Source of the DNA: Haematobia irritans
Taxonomy: Eukaryota; Arthropoda; Insecta; Diptera; Muscidae
Length of the DNA stretch: 64,000 nucleotides
Reading direction: 5' to 3'
Assembly (NCBI RefSeq): GCF_050003625.1
Contig: NC_134397.1
Span: 219,418,537-219,482,536 of the forward strand
Shown here: positions 43,405-53,810 of the stretch, piece by piece
Layout: the number at the start of each line of letters is the position of its first letter
How positions within the stretch are numbered: the stretch's first letter is position 1
The notes under the pieces: model-generated
What the model saw: only the letters and a program-made list of their open reading frames with translations
Database searches by the model: none
Told to the model about the DNA's origin: nothing
Translations under genes and position numbers: made by a program

Positions 43405-43618
43405 CTTTAATCTCTTCCATGGCTGAATAAGGAGGTTGAATCACGATAACAAAAACAACAAATTTCAATATGTTGTTTACAATTTTAAGAAGTCAAAATC
43501 AGCTGATAAAAGAATCGTATGGCATTGGTAAAAGTGGCAATTATTTATTCTTTCAATTGTCCTGAAAAAATAATTCAAATCCAGATAAAATAAAGGTTCA
43601 AATTTAATTGCGTCACCT

Positions 43619-43858
43619 ATGAGTTATAGTGAAGTGGATAATTCATCCGAGGAACGCAGATATGAGACCAAAGTTAATAATGGAAGTCAGTCAAATGGAT
43701 ATTCGCCATCTATTAACAAAAACAGTTTATGATGCAGTTTAAAAACTGATGTGCGTGGTATTTTGGGTCTGGAATATGTTATCAAGATACTCAGTTTGTT
43801 TGAGATGCATTTGCTATGCAGTGTCATTTGGAGAGCTGCAATCACCATAAACATATGA
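43619..43858 (+). other. 79-codon frame with one internal TGA, unidentified
   Basis: Starts MSYSEVDNSSEERRYETKVN, continues NGSQSNGYSPSINKNSL, hits TGA at 43730-43732, then CSLKTDVRGILGLEYVIKIL and SLFEMHLLCSVIW to a TGA at 43856. The hydrophilic N-terminus and hydrophobic second half look protein-like (a cytoplasmic tail followed by a membrane segment would fit), but I cannot place it. It could be a pseudogene or a chance frame. Confidence 0.3.
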
Positions 43859-44519
43859 TTTTGACATCTTAAAATTTGGTCGAAATAAAAAAATTGTAAT
43901 CATATGGCCCCATGATTTAACCTTCTTTTTCAGCCATGAATCTCTTCATTGTTGAAAATGAACGTTCGGATGAGCACGTAGTAACTGCAGGGATGGAAAA
44001 TGCAGTACTATAGTACTTTTTTCAAAACTTTTTCACCCCGGTCAGTAACGTAGTACCCCCGCGAATGATTTAGTACCTTTTGTGTAGACATTTTTGAGTC
44101 GATATCAGATTTATGGTACAATAGCTTTGACAAAATATTTTAATATTTTGAGAAAGTCTTTATCAACCTTATTTGCTAATAGTCTTTTACAAATATGGCA
44201 AAACAGACATGTTCATGTGGGAAGAAAATCTCGATTTTGTAAAAGATATAGTCAAAACCAGGATTTTATTGAACTTCAAGAATGTTTTAGTCGAAAAAAG
44301 AATGCGATTCTATATTATCGATTTTTTATTTCGGTAGAAAATGTTGTCAACATTTTATTTCTATATAGAATTTTTGCAAAATTTTATTTTTATAGAAAAT
44401 TTTGTCAAAATTTTATTTCAATTGAAAATTTTGTAAAAATTGTATTTGTATAGGAAATTTTTGCAAAATTTTATTTCTATAAAAAAAATTTTGCAAAATT
44501 TTTTTTCTATAGAATTTTT

Positions 44520-44860
44520 TTGCAAAATTATTTCGGCATAAGCCGGTTATCATACAAAACCTTTTTTCGGAGGGTTCAAGTGTGGTTCATTGTTGAGTTT
44601 AATGAACTGCCTGAATTTATTCTGATAATTGGTTGATAGTTTTGCTGCAAATAGAGGATGCTGATAAGGAATGTGGTAATTCCGAAACCATCCAACCATC
44701 TTGCAGTCTATAGGTCTTTGCCCAAATAAATTTGACAAACATTCTTTTCCTCTGTTGGTTAAACTACACTTGTAGTTTAGTCAATGTATGGTTTTAAGCT
44801 GCAACAAAAAACAACAATGCTTAAAGATCAAAACCAACAATAACAAAACAAAACGAAGGG
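44520..44860 (+). mobile_element. Hammerhead-ribozyme repeat arm nested in the hAT element
   Basis: TTATTTCGGCATAAGCCGG to TTAAACTACACTTGTAGTTT and AACAACAATGC, in ribozyme-sense orientation. It is closest to the right arm of the 12.7-14 kb copy, which also has CGGCATAAGCCGG. Flanked by 29-bp units. Confidence 0.75.
44656..44693 (+). pseudogene. Inactivated hammerhead ribozyme
   Basis: Stem I GGATG/CATCC and stem II GGAAT/ATTCC remain. CTGATGA has become CTGATAA (G8 lost), and the seven bases holding loop III and the cleavage triplet are deleted between GAAAC and CATCC. Confidence 0.85.
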
Positions 44861-45065
44861 AAAATTTTATTTCTATTGAAAATTTTTGCAAAATTTTATT
44901 TATATAGAAAATTTTGTCAATATTTTATTTTCTTTAAAATTCAGTCTCTTGACAATAATATTCAAGGGAAATTTTTGTTGAAATTTAGTAACAAGTACCT
45001 TTCCGATCAAAAAATACCTTTTTTGTACTTTCTTAAAAATTGTATTTTCCACCCCTGAGTAACTG

Positions 45066-45635
45066 GCAAAGTGGCCAACATTTTTAAAATATACACGTTT
45101 GGAAATATCTCTTTATTGCTTCCATCGCTAAATTAGGCAGGTTCTTTTCGCAGGTTTTGCTCCATTTCATTTACACACGTGTGTTTGGCTGTTTCGTTGT
45201 TGTTCTATGGCCAAACAAAGCGAGTCATGTTCACAAAAAGAACATAAAAAGCAGAAATACATTTTCCAAAAATGAAATTTGTGGTGCGAGAACAAAAACA
45301 ATTTGTTTTTTTCGACCGTCGTTTGACGGTCTTTTCAACTAGTATTCTATGATTTGTGCAAGTTTTATAGGTAAGCGTTTTTCAAAATAAAACCTCCAGC
45401 TTTTCTTCAACATCTTCGATAAGATTTTTCTATGCAGCTAAAAATATATATTTATTTATATAAAAATATTCATTCATTTCCGGGGGGGTTTGATCCCCCT
45501 CATCCCCCCCCCCCCTTAATACGGCCTTGGCTGAAACAAATAAAAATGTCAACTGACATATAGTGTTTTAACATAATTAAAACAATATTTTATGAATAAC
45601 TATAGTATTTAACCAAAAATCTGAATATTTCTCGA
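45066..45635. other. No gene; C-rich tract near 45480-45516
   Basis: A G-run followed by TTTGATCCCCCTCATCC and a 12-C tract at about 45505-45516 stands out from the AT-rich background; it resembles a repeat junction. The 61-codon frame at 45157 is not recognisable. Confidence 0.35.
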
Positions 45636-46123
45636 ATTGAGGCATAACAGCAAACAAAATGTTTGCTGATCGTATTTAGGAGCTGGTAAGTATATTACAG
45701 TGCAAAAATATACAAAAAAACTACTTTTGGTTCTTAAATATGCTTTGAGGAAAAATTTATAACCTAAAAATTTTATAATTTGTTATTTATTAGGTCCTGA
45801 AGTACAAAAATATAACATCAGACATCGACTGCTGTTTTTAGCAGACTTTTTTCTATGAGTGTATTTTATAATCTTTAATACTGAAATAATATGAAAATAC
45901 ACTCATGGAAAAAACTTTGTTAAGAATGTCAGTCGATGTCTGCTGTTATATTTTTGTACTTCAGGGTCTAACGAACAATAAATTATAAAATTTTTAGGTT
46001 ATAAATCTAAATCAAAGCCTATTTAAGAACCAAATGTAGTTTTGGTATCATTTTGCACTGTAATATACTTATAAGCTCCTAAATGCGATGAGCAAACATT
46101 TTGTTTGCTGTTATGTCTCAATT
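45636..46123. mobile_element. 488-bp near-perfect palindrome (foldback MITE)
   Basis: The left arm (45636-45867) and right arm (45894-46123) are complementary over about 230 bp with few mismatches and small indels; the loop is 26 nt. Matching landmarks: ATAACAGCAAACAAAATGTT, TATATTACAGTGCAAAA, AACCTAAAAATTTTATAATT, GAAGTACAAAAATATAACA and ATGAGTGTATTTT. Transcription across it would give a long hairpin RNA. No coding. Confidence 0.9.
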
Positions 46124-46150
46124 TGCCCCTATGTACTATGCCCCTAAGTA

Positions 46151-46365
46151 CCTGAGTACTATGTTCAGTTTTCAAGCTGAAAACCAGCTTGTTTTCACGG
46201 TTACTTTTTTAAATTAATTATAAATATAAAATGGTTCACAATCAATTCCTTAGATGTTTTCCATTCATTATTTCACAAGACTTTATAAAAATATAATCGT
46301 CTTCATACAAATTTTTGTACTTTTAATTTAGTGTTTTGGTGAAAAATACGAACATAATACTCACC
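46151..46365. mobile_element. Second copy of the GTACTATGTTCG-end MITE
   Basis: CCTGAGTACTATGTTCAG at the left; CGAACATAATACTCACC at the right is the inverted end. The interior (TTTCACGGTTACTTTTTT, TTTAGTGTTTTGGTGAAAAA) is similar in style to 43164-43404. Confidence 0.6.
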
Positions 46366-46369
46366 TTAA

Positions 46370-47290
46370 GTTCATTTTTATTTATTTCAACCAAACTAAA
46401 ATATGTTTAGTGTAATCGCTTAAGCTTCAGAAATAGCAGACAATATTTGCTATTTCAGTATACAGTGACTCCTTTCTTTTTTTCAGGAGAGTTTTTGCTA
46501 CTTTGGCAGATTTTTCTGCTGTTCCTACTAACAAATTTTTTTGGGTGTACGCTTTCATTTGAATTGCAAAAGTTTTAATTTAATTTTAATTTAAATGACA
46601 AAATGGAATCTTTTAATTTGTAAAAGGTTGCATTTAGTAAGGTTTCAAATACTTTCATTTGATAGAAGAAATGATCATACGAACACCCACAAAACGGTAT
46701 CAAAAGCCCAAAATACTTCGATTGGCAAAGGGGTAGTGGTGAGTTCTTTTTTATCAGTGCAGGCATAATTAGTATTATAATTTTTTGTGCTTAACAATTG
46801 TGAAGTTTTCTATTTTAAAAATTATGAAAATTTGTTATATGATTAGATAAATAATTGAGCCGCTCTTTTAAAGAAATAAGCTCTGTTCAGTTGCGACACC
46901 CTGTGTAATGTCATTTGAAAAAACAGGGTGTTTATAAAGAATTTTCACTAAGCAAATATTATGTTCAATTGAAACTCTAAACAGCGATATATAATTATAA
47001 ATATATTGGAAAAGTTTCAATTCGTTATATTTTATTATTATGATTTCATAAAGATATTGAGAAAATTTAAATACTAACGATTCTTTGCAATTGTTCTAAA
47101 ACAAGAGTGGCCATCCAATCACAATAACCTATGATAAAAACAGGGTTGTATGACTGCATATAAAATTTAATGCCAGAAAAATCTACCTTGTAGAACAGCT
47201 GTTCTGCTTTGTTTACTTGGCCGGCATATTTCCACATTATTGTCAACTATAGCCACATTTCTTTTATAAATTTTCATATATACCATTTAT
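46370..47290. other. Intergenic, upstream of the PTRHD1 gene
   Basis: AT-rich, with no coding frame of interest. The last 100 bases before 47295 should contain the promoter of the gene below, but I see no clear TATA box or initiator. Confidence 0.35.
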
Positions 47291-47294
47291 CATT

Positions 47295-47723
47295 ATGTCC
47301 AATATAGTACAATATATTATAGTGCGAAGTGATTTAAAGTCAGTTCTTGGTTGGCCTTTGGGGGCTGTTATCGCACAATGTTGTCATGCCTCAACGGCCG
47401 TTATGCATTTGCATAGCGACGATGAGACCACTAAAAAATATTTGGAAGATTTGGATAATATGCACAAAGTAGTGTTGGGCGTAAGTTTGATATTGAGTAC
47501 AATTTATTCTCTAACAAAACCTGGTATCTTTATTCTCCATATATCTTAGGCCAAAGATGAGGATGCCCTACGTAAGCTTTCGGAAAAACTAAAAGAGAAT
47601 GATATACATCATAAAATGTGGATAGAACAACCCGAAAATATTCCAACCTGTATAGCTATTAAGCCTTATATTAAGGACGACGTACATAAATTTGTTAAAA
47701 ATCTTAAGTTGTTAAAAGAATAA
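47295..47723 (+). CDS. Peptidyl-tRNA hydrolase domain protein PTRHD1-like, two exons
   Basis: Exons 47295-47480 and 47550-47723 joined in phase 0 around a 69-bp intron (GTAAGT donor, ATATCTTAG acceptor) give 119 residues. The protein has the Pth2-type fold: YIIVRSDL near the N-terminus and AQCCHASTAVM with the conserved Gln-Cys and Ala after it, then a helix of acidic residues, DMHKVVLG, and in exon 2 DEDALRKLSEKLKE, MWIEQPENIPTCIAIKPY, ending in FVKNLKLLKE. This family hydrolyses peptidyl-tRNA or is related to that enzyme; the small PTRHD1 branch is about 120-140 residues, which fits. Reading past the intron donor gives a false 84-codon frame. The frame is intact and both splice sites are canonical, so the gene is probably functional. 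Another Pth2-branch member is less likely given the length. Confidence 0.88.
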
Positions 47724-47724
47724 A
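47719..47724 (+). other. Candidate polyadenylation signal overlapping the stop codon
   Basis: AATAAA overlaps the TAA of the PTRHD1-like gene. Another AATAAA lies near 47934. Which one is used is unknown. Confidence 0.3.
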
Positions 47725-48492
47725 AGAAATTGTGGCCGTAAAATTAAAATATGAAATATGCAAGAACTAAGACGCCCAAATTTGGTCGATGGTAAGGTAA
47801 GCAAAATTCACTTAACTAAATCAGGCAATACAAAAGAAATTAAAACCATGATAGGTATGTATTGCCTGCTTTTGTTCTAAAGTTCTTATTTAATCATGCT
47901 ATGATCTTGCGAAATTTCACTAGAATTCTATTAATAAAGAATTCATCTGGGCTGTGGAGTCGGGGGTCTAAATATTTTGTTGGAGTCGTAGAAATTTTTC
48001 TTGACTCCGAATCCGGCAAAACACGAAATTGGAAAAACACTTCATATTTTTGTAACTAAACAATTATTTAGATTCCCTTAAGTTCTTCAATGGAACAACA
48101 AAACGAAGTCGTGGCCACCATCATATTTTAGATATTTGGGTCATAACGGCCAATTTTGTGATATAGCACCTGTATATGAACCGATCTTCCAATTTGGGTT
48201 TTAATGCGTAAACCATGTCTGGTGTTTGCCAAGAGGGCTACCATATTTTTTTCTGATAGGGAATTTTAGAATTTTTTTAAAGTTATGTATTTTTAGAAAT
48301 ACAAAGATTGTCGATTTTTTATGGGAACTTGTTTCCAATTTTAATTTATTGGCCTGAAATATGAAATATATGAAGTGGCGTGAAGAAATGAGTACATAAT
48401 TAATTTTTTTCATTTCTAAACGAATAAAATAAGCAGTAATAAAGAAACTCAAAATAATTTTATTTTTCCTTTATTCCTTCTTCAATTCAAAT
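47725..48492. other. Repeat relics downstream of PTRHD1
   Basis: A short inverted repeat (CAGGCAATACA at 47823, TGTATTGCCTG at 47860) and a GGAGTCG...GACTCCGA repeat at 47955-48050 that recurs at 62190-62310 (both end in AAAAACACTTCATATTTTTG). No gene. Confidence 0.5.
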
Positions 48493-49455
48493 TCAATTCA
48501 ATTCAAACAACAAAAAACTCAAGACAAAAAGTAAAGCATTTTCTATACCGGTGTCACCTGGAACATTTTCTAGTACTTTAATACCATATTTTGGCATACT
48601 TTCAACCAATTCCTTTATAATTTCATCAGGAATATTCTCCCACTCAAGCTGTACTCGTTCCCATAGGTCTTCTAATTTTGATGCAGCTAATTTGTACAAT
48701 CCCAGCCGTCTTCCCACGATTGAACATAAATTCTCAATCGGGTTGAAGACGGGGGCTTTGCGCTGGCCAATTCATCACTTGAAATTTTTGCTCACTAAGT
48801 CATTTTTCACCATTTTTACACTATGCTTGGGATCACGATCCTGTTGAAATACGACTTCATCTTCAGGATAGGCACTCTTGTCAACAAACTCGTGAAAAAA
48901 TGGGGAGGTAGTATTCCTTCTTCTTTATACCATCAATTTTCTGCAATGGCCCAATGTGCCACCAAGTGAAGCAGCCCCAAACCATGAAGCTTCCACCACC
49001 ATGCTTCACAGTTTGCTTAAAATTGGTGGCGTTAAATGGTATCACCAGGACGATGTCAGCAATATTGTTTACCGTCCGATTGGAAACGGTTAAATTTTGT
49101 TTCATCGGACCAGATAACACGTTTCCAATCATCTGTCGTCCAATTTTTATGCTCTCTTCCAAATTTCATTCCCGCCTTTTGATTCTTTTTGGAAAATGCA
49201 GGTTTATTTTTTTTTAAGCTGAAACATAACCAATGTTGTGGAGCGCTATCCTTTCACTAACTTGCTTATTTTTCGCAACAGTAATATTTTTGCATTACGG
49301 ACTTGTTCTGCCTCATTTCTGCCATCATAAGGCGAGCGTCCGCTTCGGTCAACAGTTTTCGGCGGCTTCTGGTTTGCTCTTTGGGAGTAGTACTTCGTCT
49401 TTTTTGGACGCGAAAGACCACAGACTGACTTACTAGAAAACACGTTTCTAAACAC
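48493..49455 (-). pseudogene. Tc1-like (DD34E) transposase, decayed
   Basis: Near full-length on the minus strand but in several frames. N-terminal basic region NEAEQVRNAKILLL; then WKRVIWSDETKF-type sequence; FKQTVKHGGGSFMVWGCFTW; VVFQQDRDPKHSVKMV with the second catalytic Asp; FNPIENLC with the catalytic Glu; then KLEDLWERVQLEWENIPDE and MPKYGIKVLE. Order and motifs are standard Tc1. Frameshifts fall in the W-P-x-x-S-P-D-L-N-P-I-E region (about 48740-48790) and upstream. No terminal repeats were found. Confidence 0.85.
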
Positions 49456-49566
49456 AAAGTTGTATTACTGATCATAAAGAAAGACAACAAATACAAAACT
49501 AACGGTATATTTTGGTTTTATGATGAGTGCATCAAAAAGTGCAAAATTGAGTACATGCGAGTTTTT

Positions 49567-50460
49567 ATACCCTCCACCATAGGATGGAGGTATATTAACT
49601 TTGTCATTCATATATACTCTGGGTCGTGGTGAAATTCTGAGTCGATCTGAGCAAGTCCGTCCGTCTGTTGAAATCACCCTAACTTACGAACGAAACAAGC
49701 TATCGACTTGTTATTGATGTAGGTCGGATGGTATTGCAAATGGGCCATATCGGTCCACATTTACGTATAGCCCCCATATAAACCGACCCCCAAATTTGGC
49801 TTGCGAATCCTCTAAGAGAAGCAAATTTCATCCCATCCGGCTGAAATTTGGTACATGGTGTTAGTATATGGTCTCTAACAACCATGTAAAAATTGGTCCA
49901 CATCGGTCAATAATTATATATAGCCCCGATTTAAACCGATCCCCAGATTTGTCTTGCGGAGCCTCTTGGAGAAGCAAATTTCATCCGATCCGTCTGAAAT
50001 GTGGTACATGAAGTTAGTATGTGATCTCTAATGACCATTCAAAAATTGTGATCTCTAACAACCGTGCAAAAATTGGTCCACATCGGTTCATAATTATATA
50101 TATATCCCCCATATAAACCGATCCCCCGATTTGGCTTGCAGAGCCTCTAAGAGAAGCTAATTTCATCCGATTTGGTTGAAATTTGGTACGTGGTGGTAGT
50201 ATACGATATTTAACAATCATGCCAAAAGTGGTCCATATCAGTCCATAATCATATATAGCGCCCATATAAACCGATCCCGAGATTTGGTTTTGGAGCCTCT
50301 TGGAGGAGCAAATTTCATCCGAGTCAGTTGAAATTTGGTACATTGTACTAGTATATGGCCGTTAACAACCATGTCTAACTAGGTCCGTATCGGTCTATAG
50401 TTATATATATAGCCCTCAGATAAATCGATCACCAATCACACAAAAATTGGTCCAGAGTTT
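49567..50460. mobile_element. 153-bp-unit element, subfamily B, reverse orientation
   Basis: Starts TTTTTATACCCTCCACCATA and continues with ATAGCCCCCATATAAACCGA units, the complement of 62800-64000. A partial duplication (GTGATCTCTAACAACC) is seen near 50048. The minus-strand 67- and 109-codon frames are repeat translations. Confidence 0.8.
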
Positions 50461-51539
50461 GAACCAAAAAAAAAAAATATAGAGACCGATTCTCCTAGTC
50501 ACCCACAATTAAAACATATTCCACACATATTTGTTTATATGATTTATTAAAATGATTTATGATTTATTAAAATGAATAAGTTTCGTTCTATTATTATTAA
50601 TTATTTAGTTTAATAGAAGTAATAATTTTATAATAATGGATATATTTCTAATACAAAATTTGTAGGAAAATCTATTTTTAAATTTAATGCTTAAGGACTA
50701 TTAAAAATAACATAAAGATTCATTGAACATTAAAAAGTCAAAAGTAGTTAGGGAACTAAAGAAAATCGTATATCATAAAATAATACAAAATATTATTCGA
50801 ATTAAAATTGAAAAATTATTATACTAATGACACGTATATAAATGAGTACATAAAATCAATTTCTTAAAATTATATTGCAAATGTTTTATTTATTTAAAGT
50901 TTTACTATGAGATTACATATACGCAAATTTATTGTAGAAATGTTATGGAATATATGCACAACCTCTTAAACATTTTAGTGATAGAGAAATTAAAATACAG
51001 ATTTTTGTTAATAATGTCAACTGAAACTTGTTATAACAATTTATATATAAATAACATTGTCAAAGTTTCTTACTTTAATAACTTGCTAAATGATAATTCA
51101 TAGAAAATATTTAATATAATCTTAAATTATTATTAATAAAACCTTAATAAAGCTTTAAATTGTATTGTAAAAATTTGTAAATACAAATATATTTACTCTA
51201 TCGAATATATTATTCTATATCATTACACTTGGAAATATTTTATAACAATTTTTTTCTGAAATAACAATACTTTTTATTTTTATATTTATTTAACACAATT
51301 TATTTGCATTTTTTGTCTTATTATTAAATTATAATATATCATATATATATATATAAATATGGGGGAAAAACATGAAATAGTGTATATAAAGTAGTTGTGA
51401 AAGCTGCTATGTTATCCATTACTATGCCACAAAAATATCTTCTAAGCTGTGCAATTATTTGTGTATGGGTGTTTTTAAAGCTTCTAGATGGTGGTTCTGA
51501 CAAGAGGGGGCGTGAAAAAATACTTGAGATTGACATAAT
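50461..51539. other. AT-rich, no gene; possible 3' UTR on the minus strand
   Basis: Strongly AT-rich. On the minus strand several AATAAA hexamers lie at about 51285-51312, which would suit the 3' end of the exon at 51540-51611. The 97-codon plus-strand frame at 51397 runs antisense to that exon. Confidence 0.35.
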
Positions 51540-51611
51540 CTATCGTCGAATTTTTGGCATACTTTTGATTATCAATTTCACTTCATCTCTAAGCCATTCT
51601 TCCCAATTGTC
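51540..51611 (-). CDS. Candidate terminal exon of an unidentified gene
   Basis: On the minus strand a good acceptor (branch-point-like TTACTAAACC, then ATTTTTTTGCAG) opens a 24-codon phase-0 stretch, DNWEEWLRDEVKLIIKSMPK, IRR, then TAG. Amphipathic, charged composition and the downstream cluster of AATAAA on the same strand support a real last exon. No upstream exon was identified in the window and I do not recognise the protein. Confidence 0.4.
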   Translation of the reverse strand, partial: DNWEEWLRDEVKLIIKSMPKIRR

Positions 51612-52104
51612 CTGCAAAAAAATATTTATTTATATAGGGTTTAGTAATTTTTTAAAGAGACAAACTTTTGATTTATTATTACGGAAATAATTGATAATGA
51701 AAATTTGATACGATTTGCCTGAAACCGGGAAAGTGATTTATATGCCATATTTGTGGCATACGTAAACATGGCATGTCGATAACTATGACGGTAACGACTC
51801 AGACTACAGACTTGTTATTAACCGCTTTCAAAATTTTATTTTCGCAGCAATAATCGCCTAACTGTGTCGGAATGATTTTGTAATGTGTAATGTTTTCAGA
51901 GATATTTTTTGTGATTGGAAAAATTTTGTTCTAAGCTCAAAAATGTCTTGTTCTTAAACTATGAATGCAAAATTTGCTTAGCATAGAAGATGTATTTCTT
52001 GACGCAAATTTTTTTGCTTTAACCAAAAGTTGATAAAATTTCCAATGAAGGCGTTTTGTCCTTAGTGTTAGGAGATTCAATTTTGAAATGGGTATTTTTT
52101 ATCT
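51612..52104. other. Repeat relic, no gene
   Basis: 51860-52100 resembles 190-440 (GCGTTTTGTCCTTA, GATTCAATTTTGAAATGGGT). Otherwise undistinguished. Confidence 0.35.
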
Positions 52105-52966
52105 AAAAACAAGTATATACGGATTTAGTTTCGGCCGGGCCGAATCTTAAATACCCACCAACATGAATCAAAAAATTTAATTGTTTCTGTAGAAAACTCT
52201 TTGTCAGGTAACTTGAAAATACATATATCGAATTTCAGGTGGATTTGATGACAGATACTCTGCCAAGCAAGCATATATACCAACATGGAAATCGAGAGAC
52301 TTAACACATGGGGGTTATAGCAAAACATGGACCGATCCACACCATATTCGCTACACCTATTTACTGACCGAAAATACTTCAACATTTTGAATTTCAGACA
52401 AATCGCATAAAAATTGGGATGTCTACACACTTAAAAGGTCAAATCTTGAGATCGGTCTACCATATGGTATATGAGATAAATACCAAAACATGAACCGATA
52501 CACACTATATTCGGCGTACTTATGCGTAGACCCAAAATATTCTCCAGATGGAGGCTAAACTGAACCTTGGATCGATCCACTCCATATTCTGCACGTCTTT
52601 TTATGAACCCAAAATACCTCTAGATTTTAAATTTCAGGTAAATCGTATAAAAATTGCGGTGTCTAGAAGTCCAAGAAGTAAACTCGCGAGATCGGTCTAT
52701 AAGGAGGCTATACCAAAACATGGACCAATAAATAGCATTTTTCACACACTAGTTTGTTATCCTAAAATACTTCTAGATTTCCAATTTCAGAGAAATCGGA
52801 TAAAAACTACGCTTTCTAGAAGCCCAAGATCGGTCTATACCAAAACATGGATCGATACACACTATTTTAGACACACCTATTTGTGGTCCTAAAATACCTC
52901 TAGATTTCAGGCAAATCAGATAAAAACTACGGTTTCTATAAGTCCAAGTCCCCAAATCTGGTTTTT
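52105..52966. mobile_element. 153-bp-unit element, subfamily C, left of the SINE
   Basis: Starts AAGTATATACGGATTTAG and TCGGCCGGGCCGAATCTTAA, the complement of the 39130-39180 end. Units with TACCAAAACATGGACCGAT follow. A SINE interrupts it at 52967; it resumes at 53532-53640 (GGTTTATATGGGAGCAATAT, CGAATTTGGCCTGTGTGG). Confidence 0.7.
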
Positions 52967-53531
52967 GGTTAGGTTAGGTGGCAGCCCGATGTATCAGGCT
53001 CACTTAGTCTAAAGGCGTTTTCGATTCGCAAAAAATATGTTGCCTTGGTGTTACACTACTTTTTCCCTAATTGACATTTCGCCCAAATGATAGTGTAATT
53101 CTAAAGTTATTGTTAATTTATAATATTGTGAGGTATAAAGGATCCAAAATCTATGACAGTGTCCTTGATATGTTGCAATCAATTTCGAGAATGTTGCACC
53201 TTTTTTTCCAATCGAAATTGCCATAAGTCCATTGTGTCAGTCCATTGTGATACCACATTGGTGAACTTCTCTCTTATCACTGAGTGCTGCCCGATTCCAT
53301 GTTACGCTCAATGACAAGGGACCTCCTTTTTATAGCCGAGTCCGAACGGCGTTCCACATTGCAGTGAAACCACTTAGAGAAGTTTTGAAACCCTCAGAAA
53401 TATCACCAGCATTACTGAGGTGGGATAATCCACCGCTGAAAAACTTTTTGGTGTTGGGTCGAAGCAGGAATCGAACCCACGACCTTGTGTATGCAAGGCT
53501 GACATGCTAACCATTGCACCACGGTGGCTCC
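52967..53531 (-). mobile_element. SINE (GGGAGCCACC family) with a nested MITE
   Basis: The full SINE is in reverse: tail GGTTAGGTTAGGTGGCAGCC at 52967 and head ACCATTGCACCACGGTGGC at the right. Box B appears as GGAATCGAACCCACGACC. The tail region is interrupted at 53012-53224. Confidence 0.85.
53012..53224. mobile_element. 213-bp MITE inserted in the SINE tail
   Basis: The sequence inside the otherwise continuous SINE starts AAGGCGTTTTCGATTCG and ends CCAATCGAAATTGCCA, imperfect inverted ends. The flanks TTAGTCTA and TAAGTCCA resemble an 8-bp duplication with two changes, which would suggest a hAT-type origin. Confidence 0.55.
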
Positions 53532-53765
53532 GGTTTATATGGGAGCAATATCAAAACCTGGACCGATATCGCCCATCTTCGAATTTGGCCTGTGTGGAGA
53601 CAAAAGACGAATCTGTGCCAAATTTCAGGACGATAGTTTTACTGTTGTTTTTGATCTCAGCTTAAAGCCATGAATTGACTAAACTACAAGTGTAGCTTAA
53701 CCAACAGAGGAAAAGTATGCTTGTCAAATTTATTTGGGCAAAGTCCTATAGACTGCAAGATGTTT

Positions 53766-53810
53766 GGATGTACAGCTGTTTCGGAATTACCACATTCCTC
53801 ATCAGCATCC
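53766..53810 (-). ncRNA. Hammerhead ribozyme, copy 4
   Basis: Identical in all core and stem positions to copy 3: GGATG/CATCC, CTGATGA, GGAAT/ATTCC with loop GTGGTA, GAAAC, loop AGCT, triplet GTA. Predicted cut between 53771 and 53770 on the minus strand. Confidence 0.9.

Larger units (their letters stand above)
43988..45057. mobile_element. hAT-type non-autonomous element, 1070 bp, with nested repeats
   Basis: Terminal inverted repeats CAGGGATGGAAAAT and CAGGGGTGGAAAAT (complement), bounded by the perfect 8-bp duplication AGTAACTG (43980-43987 and 45058-45065). Subterminal GTAC-rich motifs (AGTACTATAGTAC, TAGTACC). It carries 29-bp units and a hammerhead-repeat arm. No transposase. Confidence 0.9.

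Noticed and set aside
45480..45516. G-run and C-run pair as a possible G-quadruplex or hairpin regulator
   Set aside because: It is isolated low-complexity sequence at a repeat junction; no gene is nearby to regulate.
48361..49555. Terminal inverted repeats for the Tc1 relic
   Set aside because: ATGAGTACATAA near 48388 and TTGAGTACATGC near 49547 are in direct, not inverted, orientation and are short.
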